Source: Geodermatophilus tzadiensis
GTDB taxonomy: Bacteria > Actinomycetota > Actinomycetes > Mycobacteriales > Geodermatophilaceae
Length of the DNA stretch: 64,000 bases
Reading direction: 5' to 3'
Assembly: GCF_003002915.1 (NCBI RefSeq)
Contig: NZ_PVTG01000005.1
Location: 209,652 to 273,651, forward strand
Positions 26,629 through 35,476 of this stretch are shown here, piece after piece (position 1 is the first letter of the stretch; every line of letters begins with the position of its first letter). The notes under the pieces were generated by a model that saw only the letters and a list, made by a program, of their open reading frames with translations, had not been told where the DNA came from and ran no database searches. The translations under genes were made by a program, and so were the position numbers.

Positions 26629-27987
26629 ATGGCCGCGCAGCAGCACCTGCCGCACCCCGGCAGCGACCGCGCCGACACCGGGGCCACCCGGCTGACGCCA
26701 CCCGACGCCGGCGACCTGCAGGTCCCTCTCGGCGCGGCCGCCCAGCCCCTGACCGTGCCCGGGACCGCCGGCCCCGCCGTCGACGTGCTGGACGGCGACG
26801 GGCCGGGAGCCGATCCGCTGGTCGCGGGCGCCCCACCCGAGCTGCCGGGCGGGCCGGGGCTGCCCCGGTGGCTGGTGCTGCTGGTCGGCGGGGCGGCCGC
26901 CACCATCGCCGTCGCCGGCGTCCGCGAGATCGCCTGGCTGCTGGCGCCGGTGATGCTCGCGCTGGTGGTCGTCATCGCGCTCATGCCGGTGCAGCGCTGG
27001 CTGCTGCGGCACCACGTGCCCCGGTGGATGGCCGCGACCGTGCTCCTGGTGCTGGTGTGGGGGGTGCTGCTCGCCCTCGGGTCGATGCTGGTCGTGGCCA
27101 TCGCCCAGTTCGCCCTGCTGCTGCCCGACTACGCGCCGCAGTTCCAGATCCTGCTCGACGACGCCGTCCGGCGGCTGGACGAGGCCGGCATGTCCTCGTC
27201 GCAGATCGCCGGGCTGGTCGACCGCTTCGACTACGGGCAGCTCGTCGGCCTGGCCACCGGGCTGCTCGCCCGGGTCACCGACACCGCCACCACGCTGGTG
27301 CTGCTGCTCTCGGCCATGGTGTTCCTCGCCATCGAGTCCGGGGGGTTCGGCCGGCGGCTGGCGCTGGTCGCCGAGGAGCGCCCGCACCTGCCGATCGCCC
27401 TGGGGCTGTTCGCCCGCGGCACCCGCAGCTACCTGCTGGTCAGCACCGTGTTCGGCGCGATCGTCGCCGTCGGCGACACCATCGCCCTGGAGATCCTCGG
27501 CGTGCCGCTGCCCCTGCTGTGGGGGCTGCTGTCGTTCATCACCAACTACGTGCCCAACATCGGGTTCGTCCTCGGCGTCATCCCGCCGGCCCTGCTCGCG
27601 CTGCTCGACGCCGGCTGGACCGAGTTCTGGGTCGTCATCATCGTCTACGCACTGCTCAACTTCGTCGTCCAGACCCTCATCCAGCCCCGCTTCGTCGGCG
27701 ACTCGGTGGGCCTGTCGATGACGGTCACCTTCCTCGCGCTGCTGTTCTGGGGCTGGGTGCTCGGGGCGCTGGGCGCGCTGCTGGCCATCCCGCTGACCCT
27801 CCTGGTCAAGGCCCTGCTGGTCGACGTCGACCCGCGCGGGCACTGGCTCGACGCGCTGCTGCGCGAGGAGCCGCGGCCGCCGCGGACCAGCCGCGCCCGC
27901 AAGCGCGCGCACGACCGGAGGGCGGCGCTGGCCTCGGTGCGGGCGCTGCACCCGCACTGGCCCGGACGGCGGGGATCCGGCGGCTGA
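26629..27987 (+). CDS. AI-2E/PerM family transporter (second copy)
   Basis: A 452-residue polytopic protein, paralogue of the one at 21846. It has seven or eight hydrophobic segments from residue 83 to 400. The signature PLLWGLLSFITNYVPNIGFV and LIQPRFVGDSVGLS are present. An 80-residue Pro/Gly-rich soluble N-terminus comes first and a basic tail (SRARKRAHDRRAAL) last. ATG 26629; GGAGGAGGA lies 11 nt upstream. Substrate unknown. Confidence 0.88.
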   Translation: MAAQQHLPHPGSDRADTGATRLTPPDAGDLQVPLGAAAQPLTVPGTAGPAVDVLDGDGPGADPLVAGAPPELPGGPGLPRWLVLLVGGAAATIAVAGVREIAWLLAPVMLALVVVIALMPVQRWLLRHHVPRWMAATVLLVLVWGVLLALGSMLVVAIAQFALLLPDYAPQFQILLDDAVRRLDEAGMSSSQIAGLVDRFDYGQLVGLATGLLARVTDTATTLVLLLSAMVFLAIESGGFGRRLALVAEERPHLPIALGLFARGTRSYLLVSTVFGAIVAVGDTIALEILGVPLPLLWGLLSFITNYVPNIGFVLGVIPPALLALLDAGWTEFWVVIIVYALLNFVVQTLIQPRFVGDSVGLSMTVTFLALLFWGWVLGALGALLAIPLTLLVKALLVDVDPRGHWLDALLREEPRPPRTSRARKRAHDRRAALASVRALHPHWPGRRGSGG

Positions 27988-28073
27988 GCTGCGCTTTCGC
28001 GGAATGTCAGGGGTCTGCGGGACGTTGTCCCCGTGTCGGACGACGCGTCCGGCGAGACCTTCGAGGAGGACCC

Positions 28074-28337
28074 GTGAAGGGCGATCGTGTCGAGGTCGTC
28101 ATCGACGCCGGTGGCGACACCCGCACCTACGAGATCGAGGCCACCCGCGCCGGACGCCGGGTGGACGTGACCCACGGCCGCGGCGTCGTGGAGGTCACCG
28201 AGAGCACCCGCGGCGGCACCCCCGTGCGCACCGCGCGGTTCATGTCCGGGCGGGTGCTCGCCCTCGTCGAGCACCCGGCCGCCCGGCCGGTGCTCGAGGA
28301 CGACGAGCCGGTGACCCCGCTGCGGCGCACCGCCTGA
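28074..28337 (+). CDS. Small hypothetical protein
   Basis: An 87-residue, beta-rich protein (VKGDRVEVVIDAGGDTRTYE, then VDVTHGRGVVEVTESTRGG) that looks like a small barrel, perhaps KOW/SH3-like. GAGGAGGA is at 28063-28070, 3 nt before GTG 28074. Function unknown. It is followed 4 bases after its stop by a structured repeat element. Confidence 0.65.
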   Translation: MKGDRVEVVIDAGGDTRTYEIEATRAGRRVDVTHGRGVVEVTESTRGGTPVRTARFMSGRVLALVEHPAARPVLEDDEPVTPLRRTA

Positions 28338-28341
28338 GGAA

Positions 28342-28477
28342 GGACCCCGCTGCCCCCCACCACTCGCAGGCTCGCGGTGGGGCCCTGCAGCGGGGCCGAG
28401 AGGAGCGTTCCTCGGCCCCCCACCCCTCGCTCCGCTCGGGGCGGGACCCTGCAGGCGGGCCGTTCCAGCACCTCACC
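28342..28477 (+). repeat. Structured 3' element, copy A (two tandem units)
   Basis: The outer arm GGACCCCGCTGC (28342-28353) pairs with GCAGCGGGGCC (28387-28397) around a CCACC/GGTGG inner stem. A second, less complete unit follows with the core CACCCCTCGCTCCGCTCGGG and the conserved tail GTTCCAGCACCTCACC (28462-28477). It starts 4 nt after a stop codon. The rest of the gap to 28536 is GC-rich and contains no gene. Confidence 0.8.
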
Positions 28478-28536
28478 TGCCCCCACCCCGCGCAGCCTCG
28501 CGGCGGGGCCCGGGGCCGACGGCCGGTCGGCCTGAG

Positions 28537-28965
28537 GTGACACAGGAACTCGTCGTGATGGTCGGCCTGCAGGGGGCGGGCAAGTCGACGTGGGTGGCGC
28601 GGCACCTGGCCGCCACCCACGTCGTCGTCAGCAAGGACCACTGGCCGCGGGCGCGCCGGCGCGAGGCCCGGCAGCAGCGGGTGGTCGCCGAGCTGCTCGC
28701 GGCCGGGCGCAGCGTCGTCGTCGACAACACCTCCCCGTCGCCGGCGGAGCGGGCGCCCCTGGTCGCCGCGGCCCGGGCCGCCGGCGTGCCGGTCCGGGCG
28801 GTCTGGATCGACACGCCGGTGGAGGAGTGCCTGTCCCGCAACGACGCCCGCGAGGGCCGGGCCCGGGTGCCGCTGGTCGGCGTCCTGGCCGCCCGGGCGC
28901 GGTTGCGCCCGCCGTCGGAGGACGAGGGCTTCGACCGCGTCGACGTCGTCCGTCCCGGGAGCTGA
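28537..28965 (+). CDS. P-loop ATP-binding kinase-like protein
   Basis: A 142-residue AAA_33/PNK-kinase-type P-loop protein. Walker A GLQGAGKST is at residues 10-18. SKDHW near 33 fits the substrate-binding position, VVVDNTSPSPAER near 62 fits the Walker B and lid entry, and ECLSRNDAREGR near 98 is the Arg-rich lid. This is the kinase half of polynucleotide-kinase-like proteins; the substrate may be a nucleic-acid 5' end or a small molecule. GTG 28537 directly precedes the P-loop. Confidence 0.85.
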   Translation: MTQELVVMVGLQGAGKSTWVARHLAATHVVVSKDHWPRARRREARQQRVVAELLAAGRSVVVDNTSPSPAERAPLVAAARAAGVPVRAVWIDTPVEECLSRNDAREGRARVPLVGVLAARARLRPPSEDEGFDRVDVVRPGS

Positions 28966-29048
28966 CCGGCGGACCGTCGCGTGCGGCGCGGGGGAGCGGT
29001 GCGGTAGACCTTGCAGGCCCGTTCCCGCCCACCCCGGAGGTCTCCCTC

Positions 29049-29468
29049 GTGCTGGCCAGCATCGGCTACGCCGTCGCCTACACCGCCGTCGGTCTCGTGC
29101 TGCTGGCGCTGGGCTACCTCGCCCTCGACCTGCTCACGCCCGGCCACCTCGGCCGGCGCATCTACGAGGAGCGGTCGGTGAGCGCGGCGGTCGTGCTGGC
29201 CGCGGGCTTCCTCGCCCAGGGCGCGATCACCTTCACCACCATCTGGACCAACGCCACCTCCGGCTTCGGGCAGGCGCTGCTCTACACCGTCGTCTTCGGC
29301 GTGCTGGGCGTGCTGCTGCAGGCGGGCGCCTTCGTCCTGCTCGACCTGCTCACCCCCGGGAAGCTGGGCGCGCTGGTCACCGAGGTCGGGTTCCACCCGG
29401 CCAGCCTGGTCAGCGCCGCGGCCCAGCTGTCGGTGGCCGCGATCATCGTCGCCTCCATCTGGCCCTGA
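29049..29468 (+). CDS. DUF350 membrane protein
   Basis: A 139-residue protein with four hydrophobic helices in two similar halves. Each half contains a DLLTPG motif (YLALDLLTPGHLGRRIYEE and VLLDLLTPGKLGALVTE), as expected from the duplicated DUF350 unit. GGAGG lies 10 nt before GTG 29049. Inner-membrane location; function unestablished. Confidence 0.85.
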   Translation: MLASIGYAVAYTAVGLVLLALGYLALDLLTPGHLGRRIYEERSVSAAVVLAAGFLAQGAITFTTIWTNATSGFGQALLYTVVFGVLGVLLQAGAFVLLDLLTPGKLGALVTEVGFHPASLVSAAAQLSVAAIIVASIWP

Positions 29469-29628
29469 GCCCGCGGCGCGCGACGCGCCGCCGGGCCCAC
29501 GAGGGTGGGGAACCTACTCACCCGTAACGTGTCGGGCGCAGCGCGCGGGCGCACGGCGGGGCTCCCCGTCGCGCCCTGTGCCCGGAGAGGCCGGCGACGA
29601 CGCCGCCACCAGCATGAGAGGAACCGCA

Positions 29629-30390
29629 ATGAGCGAGGGAACCCCCCGCGTCGCGATCGTGACCGGCGCCGCCCGGGGCATCGGGGCCGCGACCGCACAG
29701 CGGCTGGCCGCCGACGGCTTCGCCGTGGCCGTGCTCGACCTCGAGGAGACCGCCACCAAGGAGACCGTGCAGGCCATCGAGGGCGCCGGTGGTCGCGCCC
29801 TCGGGGTGGGTGCCGACGTCAGCGACGCCGAGCAGGTGCAGGCCGCCGTCGAGCGGATCGCCGCCGAGCTGGGCGCACCGGTCGTGCTGGTCAACAACGC
29901 GGGCGTCATCCGCGACAACATGCTGTTCAAGATGACCGAGGTCGACTGGGACCTGGTCATGAACGTGCACCTGCGCGGCGCCTTCCTCATGGCCCGCGCC
30001 GTGCAGAAGTACATGGTCGAGGCCAAGTGGGGCCGGGTGGTCAACCTGTCCTCGACCTCGGCGCTGGGCAACCGCGGCCAGGCCAACTACTCGACGGCCA
30101 AGGCCGGCCTGCAGGGCTTCACCAAGACCCTCGCCATCGAGCTGGGCAAGTTCGGCGTGACCGCCAACGCGATCGCACCCGGCTTCATCCAGACCGAGAT
30201 GACCAAGTCGACCGCCGAGCGCATGGGTGTCGCGTTCGAGGACTTCATCTCCTACGCCGCCAAGGAGATCCCGGTGCAGCGGGTGGGCCAGCCCGAGGAC
30301 ATCGCCCACCTCGTGTCGTTCTTCGTCAGCGAGGGCGCCGGCTTCGTGTCCGGCCAAGTCGTCTACGCCGCCGGCGGCCCCAAGGCCTGA
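29629..30390 (+). CDS. fabG: 3-oxoacyl-ACP/CoA reductase, SDR family
   Basis: A 253-residue short-chain dehydrogenase. TGAARGIG is at residues 12-19, VLVNNAG near 88, a Ser in NLSSTS, and catalytic Tyr154/Lys158 in NYSTAKAG. It resembles FabG-type reductases, acting on acyl-ACP or acyl-CoA with NADPH. ATG 29629 is preferred over the in-frame ATG 29614 because GAGAGGAAC (29617-29625) then sits correctly. It is not next to other fatty-acid genes, unlike the copy at 1736, so a polyhydroxyalkanoate or catabolic role is possible. Confidence 0.9.
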   Translation: MSEGTPRVAIVTGAARGIGAATAQRLAADGFAVAVLDLEETATKETVQAIEGAGGRALGVGADVSDAEQVQAAVERIAAELGAPVVLVNNAGVIRDNMLFKMTEVDWDLVMNVHLRGAFLMARAVQKYMVEAKWGRVVNLSSTSALGNRGQANYSTAKAGLQGFTKTLAIELGKFGVTANAIAPGFIQTEMTKSTAERMGVAFEDFISYAAKEIPVQRVGQPEDIAHLVSFFVSEGAGFVSGQVVYAAGGPKA

Positions 30391-30395
30391 GGAAA

Positions 30396-30451
30396 GGACC
30401 TCCCTGCCCCCACCCCTCGCTCCGCTCGGGGCGGGACCCTGCAGGGAGGCC
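30396..30451 (+). repeat. Structured 3' element, copy B
   Basis: GGACCTCCCTGC (30396-30407) pairs with GCAGGGAGGCC (30441-30451). Between them lies the core CCCACCCCTCGCTCCGCTCG followed by GGGCGGGACCCT. It starts 5 nt after the fabG stop. The outer-arm sequence differs from copy A on both sides together. Gap to 30568 otherwise empty. Confidence 0.85.
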
Positions 30452-30568
30452 ACCGCACCACCGCGAGGCCGTCCGTCCCCCGTGCGGGGCGGGCGGCCTC
30501 GTGCCGTCCGTGGGCCCCGGCACGTCGCCGGAGGGCAGATCGGCGCCCCCGGCGGCGTTGCACCGATC

Positions 30569-31189
30569 GTGACCGCACCGTTCCGTCTCGTCCTCCTCGG
30601 GGACTCCATCGCCTTCGGCACCGGTGCCGCGCGGATCGAGGACGGCCTCGGCCCGCGGCTGGCGCAGGTGCTGCGCAGCGAGGGCACCGACGTGGAGCTC
30701 ACCGTCCTCGCCGTCCCCGGCGCCGTGTCCCGCGACCTCGCCGCCCAGGTCCGCCGCGCCGCCCCGCTGGGCGCCGACCTCGCCGTCGTCGTCATCGGCG
30801 CCAACGACCTCGCCCGCTTCCTGCCCGCCGACCAGGCCGCGGCCGCGCTGGGCGCCGCGGTGGCCGACCTGCGCGCCGCGGGCACCGACGTCGTCGTCGT
30901 CCCGGCGCCGGACATGTCCAGCGTGCCGTTCGTCCCGCCGGCGTTCCGCCCCGCCGTGCAGGCCGCCTGCGCGCTGCTGCAGCGGCAGCAGGCCGCCGTG
31001 GCCGAGGCCCGGGGTGCCACGGTCGCCGCGGTGTCCGCCGAGGTCGGCCGGGCCTTCACCGACGACCCGGCGCTGTTCTCCGCCGACCGGTTCCACCCGT
31101 CCTCCGCCGGCTACGCCCGCATCGCCGCCGCCGTCGCCCCGACCGTGCTCGCCGCCGCCCGCGCCCGCCGGGCCCGCCGGGCGGCCTGA
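30569..31189 (+). CDS. SGNH/GDSL hydrolase
   Basis: A 206-residue esterase/lipase-type protein. Block I GDSIAFG holds Ser13, block III GANDL is near residue 78, and block V DRFHPS holds Asp173 and His176. These make the SGNH catalytic set. The fold starts at once, without a signal peptide, so it is cytosolic. GTG 30569. The tail is basic (AARARRARRAA). Substrate unknown. Confidence 0.9.
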   Translation: MTAPFRLVLLGDSIAFGTGAARIEDGLGPRLAQVLRSEGTDVELTVLAVPGAVSRDLAAQVRRAAPLGADLAVVVIGANDLARFLPADQAAAALGAAVADLRAAGTDVVVVPAPDMSSVPFVPPAFRPAVQAACALLQRQQAAVAEARGATVAAVSAEVGRAFTDDPALFSADRFHPSSAGYARIAAAVAPTVLAAARARRARRAA

Positions 31190-31211
31190 GCCCGCCCGGC
31201 GGACCGCCGGC

Positions 31212-31877
31212 TCACATCTCGCGGTAGCGCTTCGCCGCCGCCAGGGCCTCGGTCAGCCGGCCGGCGTCGAGGTCGGCGCCGTAGCCGGGGGTGTCGCGCT
31301 GGATGCGCCAGCCCTCGGCCAGCGGCCCCAGGTCGACGACGTCGAAGCCGAGCTCGTCGATGAACGACGCCACCGTCTCCCGGGCCGAGGCGTCGTCCCC
31401 GGCGATGGCCAGGGCGCGCCGGTTCGGCGTGCCCGGCGGGGTGCGGCGGGCGGTGATGTCGGCGGCGAGGACGTGGTTGAACGCCTTGACCACCCGCGAG
31501 GTCGGCAGGTGCTCCTGCAGCAGCTCCGAGGTGGTCGTCGTCTCGTCGTCCAGCGCGGCGACGTGCCCGTCTCGCTCCGGGTAGTAGTTGTTGGTGTCGA
31601 TGACGACCTTGCCGGCCAGCGGCTCGACCGGGACGTCGTCGACCGCCTTGAGCGGCACGGTGACGACGACCAGGTCGCCGGCGGCGCCGGCCTCGGCGGC
31701 GGTGGCCGCGCGGACGGTGCCCCTGCGCGACGGGCGGTCGGCGAGGGCGTCGACGAGGTCGGCGAGGGTCTCGGGACCGCGGGAGTTGGAGAGCACGACG
31801 TCGTAGCCGGTGTCGGTGGCTGCCTGGGCGAGCGCCGTGCCGATGTGGCCGGCGCCGATGATGCCGAGAGTCGTCAT
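31212..31877 (-). CDS. NADPH-dependent F420 reductase-like protein
   Basis: A 221-residue Rossmann protein. GIIGAGHIGTALAQAATDTGY lies at the N-terminus, then SNSRGPETL as the phosphate-binding loop that fits NADP, and VVTVPLKAVDDV and VIDTNNYYPERDG later. It belongs to the NADP oxidoreductase, coenzyme F420-dependent family (Fno-like), many of whose actinobacterial members have untested cofactor use. ATG 31877 is taken as the start; TTG 31889 would add four residues. It lies downstream of the large FAD/Fe-S gene on the same strand, separated by a long hairpin. Confidence 0.85.
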   Translation of the reverse strand: MTTLGIIGAGHIGTALAQAATDTGYDVVLSNSRGPETLADLVDALADRPSRRGTVRAATAAEAGAAGDLVVVTVPLKAVDDVPVEPLAGKVVIDTNNYYPERDGHVAALDDETTTTSELLQEHLPTSRVVKAFNHVLAADITARRTPPGTPNRRALAIAGDDASARETVASFIDELGFDVVDLGPLAEGWRIQRDTPGYGADLDAGRLTEALAAAKRYREM

Positions 31878-31918
31878 GCCTCGCGCCAACGCGCCGCCGG
31901 CCCGCCCATTCCCGCGCG

Positions 31919-31984
31919 CCAGGCACAGGAGGCTCCCCCCACGTCCGGGGCCCCGGAGACGTGGGGGGAGCCTCCTATGCCTGG
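31919..31984. repeat. Long inverted repeat, copy 1 (supplies a gene stop)
   Basis: Arms 31919-31950 and 31951-31984, pairing except for one mismatch and a 2-nt bulge. The right arm, read on the minus strand, is CCAGGCATAGGAGGCT and so on; it contains the last codons and TAG stop (31975-31977) of the FAD/Fe-S gene. In the left arm the TAG is changed to CAG. Nearly the same sequence forms the element at 42796-42861. Confidence 0.9.
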
Positions 31985-34818
31985 TCCAGGGCGTCGGCGA
32001 GCAGTTCGGCGAGGTGCCGGCCGGGGCGGTCGGCGAGGTGGTCGAGCTGGGTGCGGCAGGAGAAGCCGTCGGCCAGGACGACGGCGTCCGGCCCGGCCCC
32101 GCGGACGGCGGGCAGCAGCTGCTGCTCGGCGATCGCGACCGACACGTCGTGGTGCCCGCGCTCGACGCCCCAGTTGCCGGCCAGCCCGCAGCAGCCCCCC
32201 AGCCGGGTGACCGTGGCGCCGGCCTGCCGCAGCAGCCGCTCGTCGGCCGCCCAGCCCATCACCGCGTGGTGGTGGCAGTGCGGCTGCGCGACCACCTCGA
32301 CGCCGGCCAGCGACGGCGACGTCCAGCCCTCGGTCGCGGTGAGCAGCTCGGCGAGCGTCCGGGTGCCCGCGGCGACGCGCCCCGCGGCCGGGTCGTCCAC
32401 CAGGTCGACGGCGTCTCCCCGCAGCGCGGCGGTGCACGACGGCTCCAGGCCGACGACCGGCACCCCGGCGTCCACCAGCGGTGCCAGCCGCCGCACCGTG
32501 TCGCCGAGCACCCGCCTGGCCGTGTCGAGCTGGCCGGTGGTGATCCAGGTCAGCCCGCAGCAGGTGTCGTCGCCGGGCACCTGCACCGAGTAGCCGGCCG
32601 CCTCCAGCACCCGCACCGCCGCGTGCGCCACCTCCGGCGCGAAGTGGTCGGTGAAGGAGTCCACCCACAGCGCCACCGGGGCGCCCCCGCCGGGCCGCGG
32701 GGTGAACTCCTGGCGGAAGGTGCGCCGGGCGAAGGCGGGCAGGTCGCGCCGCTGGTCGACGCCGGCGCTCCACCGGGCCAGCCGCCCGCCCAGCCGCGAG
32801 CGGGTCACCGCGTTGACCAGCCGGGGCGCCCGGGCGGCGAGGTCGGCCCACATCGGCAGCCGGCCGAGCAGGTAGTGCGAGCGCGGGCGCAGCCGCCGCC
32901 GGTAGCTCTGGTGCAGCACCTCGGCCTTGTAGGAGGCCATGTCCACGCCGGTGGGGCAGTCGCGCGAGCAGCCCTTGCACGACAGGCAGAGGTCCAGCGC
33001 CTCGTGCACCTCCGGCGAGCGCCAGTCCCGCACCGGGCCGCCGGGCGCCAGCATCTCCTGCAGCACCCGTGCGCGGCCGCGCGTGGAGTCCTTCTCCTCG
33101 CGGGTGGCCGGGTACGACGGGCACATCACCGCCACGCCCGAGGGGTCGGCCCGGCACTTGCCGACGCCGGTGCAGCGGTGCACCGCGTTGGACAGGTCGC
33201 CGCCGTCGTGCGGGTAGGCCAGCGCCAGGCCCTCACGGCGGCGGGGCGCGGCGGCCACCCGGATGTCGTCGTCGAGCCGGGCGGGGCGCACCAGCACCCC
33301 GGGGTTGAGCACGTCGGCGGGGTCGAACAGCGCCTTGACCTGGGCGAACAGGTCGAGCGCGGCGGGGGAGTACATGGTGTCGAGCAGCTCGCTGCGGGCC
33401 CGGCCGTCGCCGTGCTCGCCCGACACCGACCCGCCGTAGCGGGCCACCAGCCGGGCGGCGTCCTGCACGAACGCCCGGTAGGCCGCGCGCCCGCGGTCGG
33501 GCTCGCGGCCGAACGGGAAGTCGATGCGCACGTGCACGCAGCCGTCGCCGAAGTGCCCGTACGGGACGCCCTGCAGCCCGTGCTGCTCCAGCAGCGCCTC
33601 GAACTCGCGCAGGTAGCCGCCCAGCGAGGTCACCGGCACCGCGGCGTCCTCCCAGCCGGCGTGCGCGGGCCGCCCGTCGGAGGTGCGCGCGGCCAGCCCG
33701 GCGCCGTCCTCCCGGATCCGCCAGATCGCCGCCGCCTGCGCCACGTCGGTGACCACCATCGTGTCCACGGCACCGGCGTCGGCCAGCACCCCGGCCGCCT
33801 TGGCCTCGACCTCGGCGACGCTGTCGCCGGTCAGCTCCACGATCAGCCAGCCCGCGCCGCGCGGCAGGTCGGGGACGACGGCGGCCGGCACGTCCCGCAG
33901 CCGCTGCACGATCCGCTCGTCGAGGCCCTCGACCGCGGTCGGCCCGTGCCGCAGCAGCCCCGGGGTCGCGTCGGCGGCGTCGGCCATCGACGGGTAGCCG
34001 AGCACGACCAGCCCGCGGGCCGGGGCGTCGGCGACGAGCTCCACCGTGGCGCCGAGGACGACGGCCAGCGTGCCCTCGCTGCCCACCAGCGCGCGGGCGA
34101 CGTCGAAGCCGTGCTCGGGCAGCAGGTGCTCCAGCGAGTAGCCCGACACCTGGCGGCCGAAGCGGCCGAGCTCGGTGCGGATGGTCGCGAGCTCGCGTCC
34201 GACCAGCGCCTGCAGCTCGTCGAGGCCGCCCGGTGCCGACCCGGAGGCCAGCCGCAGCCGCTGCCCGGTCCCGGTGACGACGTCGAGGCCGGCCACGTTG
34301 TCCGACGTCCGGCCGTAGCCCAGCGCCCGGGAGCCGCAGGCGTTGTTGCCGATCATCCCGCCCACGGTGCAGCGGTTGCTCGTGCTCGGGTCGGGACCGA
34401 AGCGCAGGCCGTGCGGGCGGGCGGCGGTCTGCAGCGCGGCCTGCACGACACCGGGGTCGACGACGGCGGTGCCTGCCTCCGGGTCGATGGCGTGCACGCG
34501 GTTGAGGTACCGGCTGGTGTCGACGACGACCCCGGTGCCCACCGCGTTGCCGGCGATGGAGGTGCCCGCCCCGCGCATGGTCAGCGGCACGCGGAGGTCA
34601 CGGCACACCTCGAGCGCGGCGACCACCTCGTCGGCGTGCCGCGGCCGGACGACCGCCCGCGGCAGCACCCGGTACAGCGAGCCGTCGGAGGAGTACAGCG
34701 CCCGGGCCAGGCCCGAGTCGTCGACGTCCCCGATGCCGGCCCGGCGGAGCGCGGCGGTGAGGGCGGCGGTGTCCTGCGAGGGGGTGTCCTGCGAGGCCGG
34801 GGAGTCGACGAGGGTCAC
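31975..34818 (-). CDS. FAD-binding and Fe-S-binding oxidoreductase (D-lactate/glycolate dehydrogenase-like fusion)
   Basis: A 947-residue fusion. Residues 50-230 are an FAD_binding_4 domain (PRAVVRPRHADEVVAALEVC, GMIGNNACGSRALGYGRTSD). Residues 240-510 are the FAD-oxidase C-terminal domain, ending VKALFDPADVLNPGVLV. Residues 555-640 form a 4Fe-4S pair with CTGVGKC and CLSCKGCSRDCPTG. The end has cysteine-rich CCG motifs (DDTCCGL and GGCCGLAGNWG). This is the layout of the Dld-II/GlpC-type membrane-associated dehydrogenases (YdiJ type) that oxidise 2-hydroxy acids. GTG 34818. Its last two codons and stop lie in a long inverted repeat. Confidence 0.92.
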   Translation of the reverse strand: MTLVDSPASQDTPSQDTAALTAALRRAGIGDVDDSGLARALYSSDGSLYRVLPRAVVRPRHADEVVAALEVCRDLRVPLTMRGAGTSIAGNAVGTGVVVDTSRYLNRVHAIDPEAGTAVVDPGVVQAALQTAARPHGLRFGPDPSTSNRCTVGGMIGNNACGSRALGYGRTSDNVAGLDVVTGTGQRLRLASGSAPGGLDELQALVGRELATIRTELGRFGRQVSGYSLEHLLPEHGFDVARALVGSEGTLAVVLGATVELVADAPARGLVVLGYPSMADAADATPGLLRHGPTAVEGLDERIVQRLRDVPAAVVPDLPRGAGWLIVELTGDSVAEVEAKAAGVLADAGAVDTMVVTDVAQAAAIWRIREDGAGLAARTSDGRPAHAGWEDAAVPVTSLGGYLREFEALLEQHGLQGVPYGHFGDGCVHVRIDFPFGREPDRGRAAYRAFVQDAARLVARYGGSVSGEHGDGRARSELLDTMYSPAALDLFAQVKALFDPADVLNPGVLVRPARLDDDIRVAAAPRRREGLALAYPHDGGDLSNAVHRCTGVGKCRADPSGVAVMCPSYPATREEKDSTRGRARVLQEMLAPGGPVRDWRSPEVHEALDLCLSCKGCSRDCPTGVDMASYKAEVLHQSYRRRLRPRSHYLLGRLPMWADLAARAPRLVNAVTRSRLGGRLARWSAGVDQRRDLPAFARRTFRQEFTPRPGGGAPVALWVDSFTDHFAPEVAHAAVRVLEAAGYSVQVPGDDTCCGLTWITTGQLDTARRVLGDTVRRLAPLVDAGVPVVGLEPSCTAALRGDAVDLVDDPAAGRVAAGTRTLAELLTATEGWTSPSLAGVEVVAQPHCHHHAVMGWAADERLLRQAGATVTRLGGCCGLAGNWGVERGHHDVSVAIAEQQLLPAVRGAGPDAVVLADGFSCRTQLDHLADRPGRHLAELLADALDQA

Positions 34819-34841
34819 CCGGGCAGTGTCCCCCAGGGCGT

Positions 34842-34873
34842 CCCGGTGCCGTCCGGGCGTGGACGGCACCGGG
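34842..34873 (-). terminator. Hairpin between cupin and FAD/Fe-S genes
   Basis: A 13-bp perfect stem (34842-34854 with 34861-34873) and a 6-nt loop, just after the cupin stop on the minus strand. Probably ends the cupin transcript before the large oxidoreductase. Confidence 0.78.
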
Positions 34874-34880
34874 GCGGGGG

Positions 34881-35285
34881 TCAGCTCTCGGTCGGCGGCT
34901 CGTCCTCGCCCGACTCCTCGGCCGCGTCGGCCTCCTCCTTGGTGTGGTGCACCGCGCCGTCGGCGTGCTCCGGCGGGCCGTAGACGGTGTAGAGCACCAG
35001 CGGCAGCTGGCCGGTGTTGAGGAAGTTGTGCTTCGTCCCGGCCGGGACGACGACGAGGTCGCCCTGCGCCACCTTCTTGGTGGCCCCGCCGACCTTCGCC
35101 TCCCCGACGCCGCTGACGAAGGTGAGGATCTGGTCGATGTCCTCGTGGACCTCCTCGCCGATCTCGCCGCCCGGTGGGATGGTCATGATCACCAGCTGGG
35201 TGTTCGTGCCGGTCCACAGGACGCGGCGGAAGTCGGGGCTCTCCTCCGCGGTCGTCGCGATGGTGAAGTGGATGACGGACGCCAT
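34881..35285 (-). CDS. Cupin-domain protein
   Basis: A 134-residue protein with a single cupin barrel. The first motif is PPGGEIGEEVHEDIDQILTF and the second GDLVVVPAGTKHNF, with His and Glu at the metal positions. An acidic tail (ADAAEESGEDE) follows. Metal-dependent or sensory cupins have this size; no substrate can be named. ATG 35285 has GGGAGGAG upstream. It is divergent from the MFS gene at 35477 across about 190 bp that contain a palindrome. Confidence 0.88.
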   Translation of the reverse strand: MASVIHFTIATTAEESPDFRRVLWTGTNTQLVIMTIPPGGEIGEEVHEDIDQILTFVSGVGEAKVGGATKKVAQGDLVVVPAGTKHNFLNTGQLPLVLYTVYGPPEHADGAVHHTKEEADAAEESGEDEPPTES

Positions 35286-35437
35286 CGGCGCTGCTCCTCC
35301 CTGGTCGCTCGGCACCCGGTCGGTGCCCTCTCGCCGGTCCTCCTGCCCGCGACCCGTCCCGGCCATGCGCCGACCTCCCCGTGTCCGGCGGAGGTGGATC
35401 GGGGGCGCCGGGTGCTGCTACGGTCGCCCCACCGTCG

Positions 35438-35462
35438 GTTCGAGAGTCGAACTGACTCGACC
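35438..35462. promoter_or_regulatory. Overlapping palindromes upstream of the MFS gene (possible operator)
   Basis: GTTCGA-GAG-TCGAAC (35438-35452) overlaps GTCGA-ACTGAC-TCGAC (35447-35462). It lies 15-40 bp before the MFS start. The TetR-family gene downstream of the MFS gene is a candidate binder; this is inference. Confidence 0.5.
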
Positions 35463-35476
35463 GGCAGGAGGCGCCG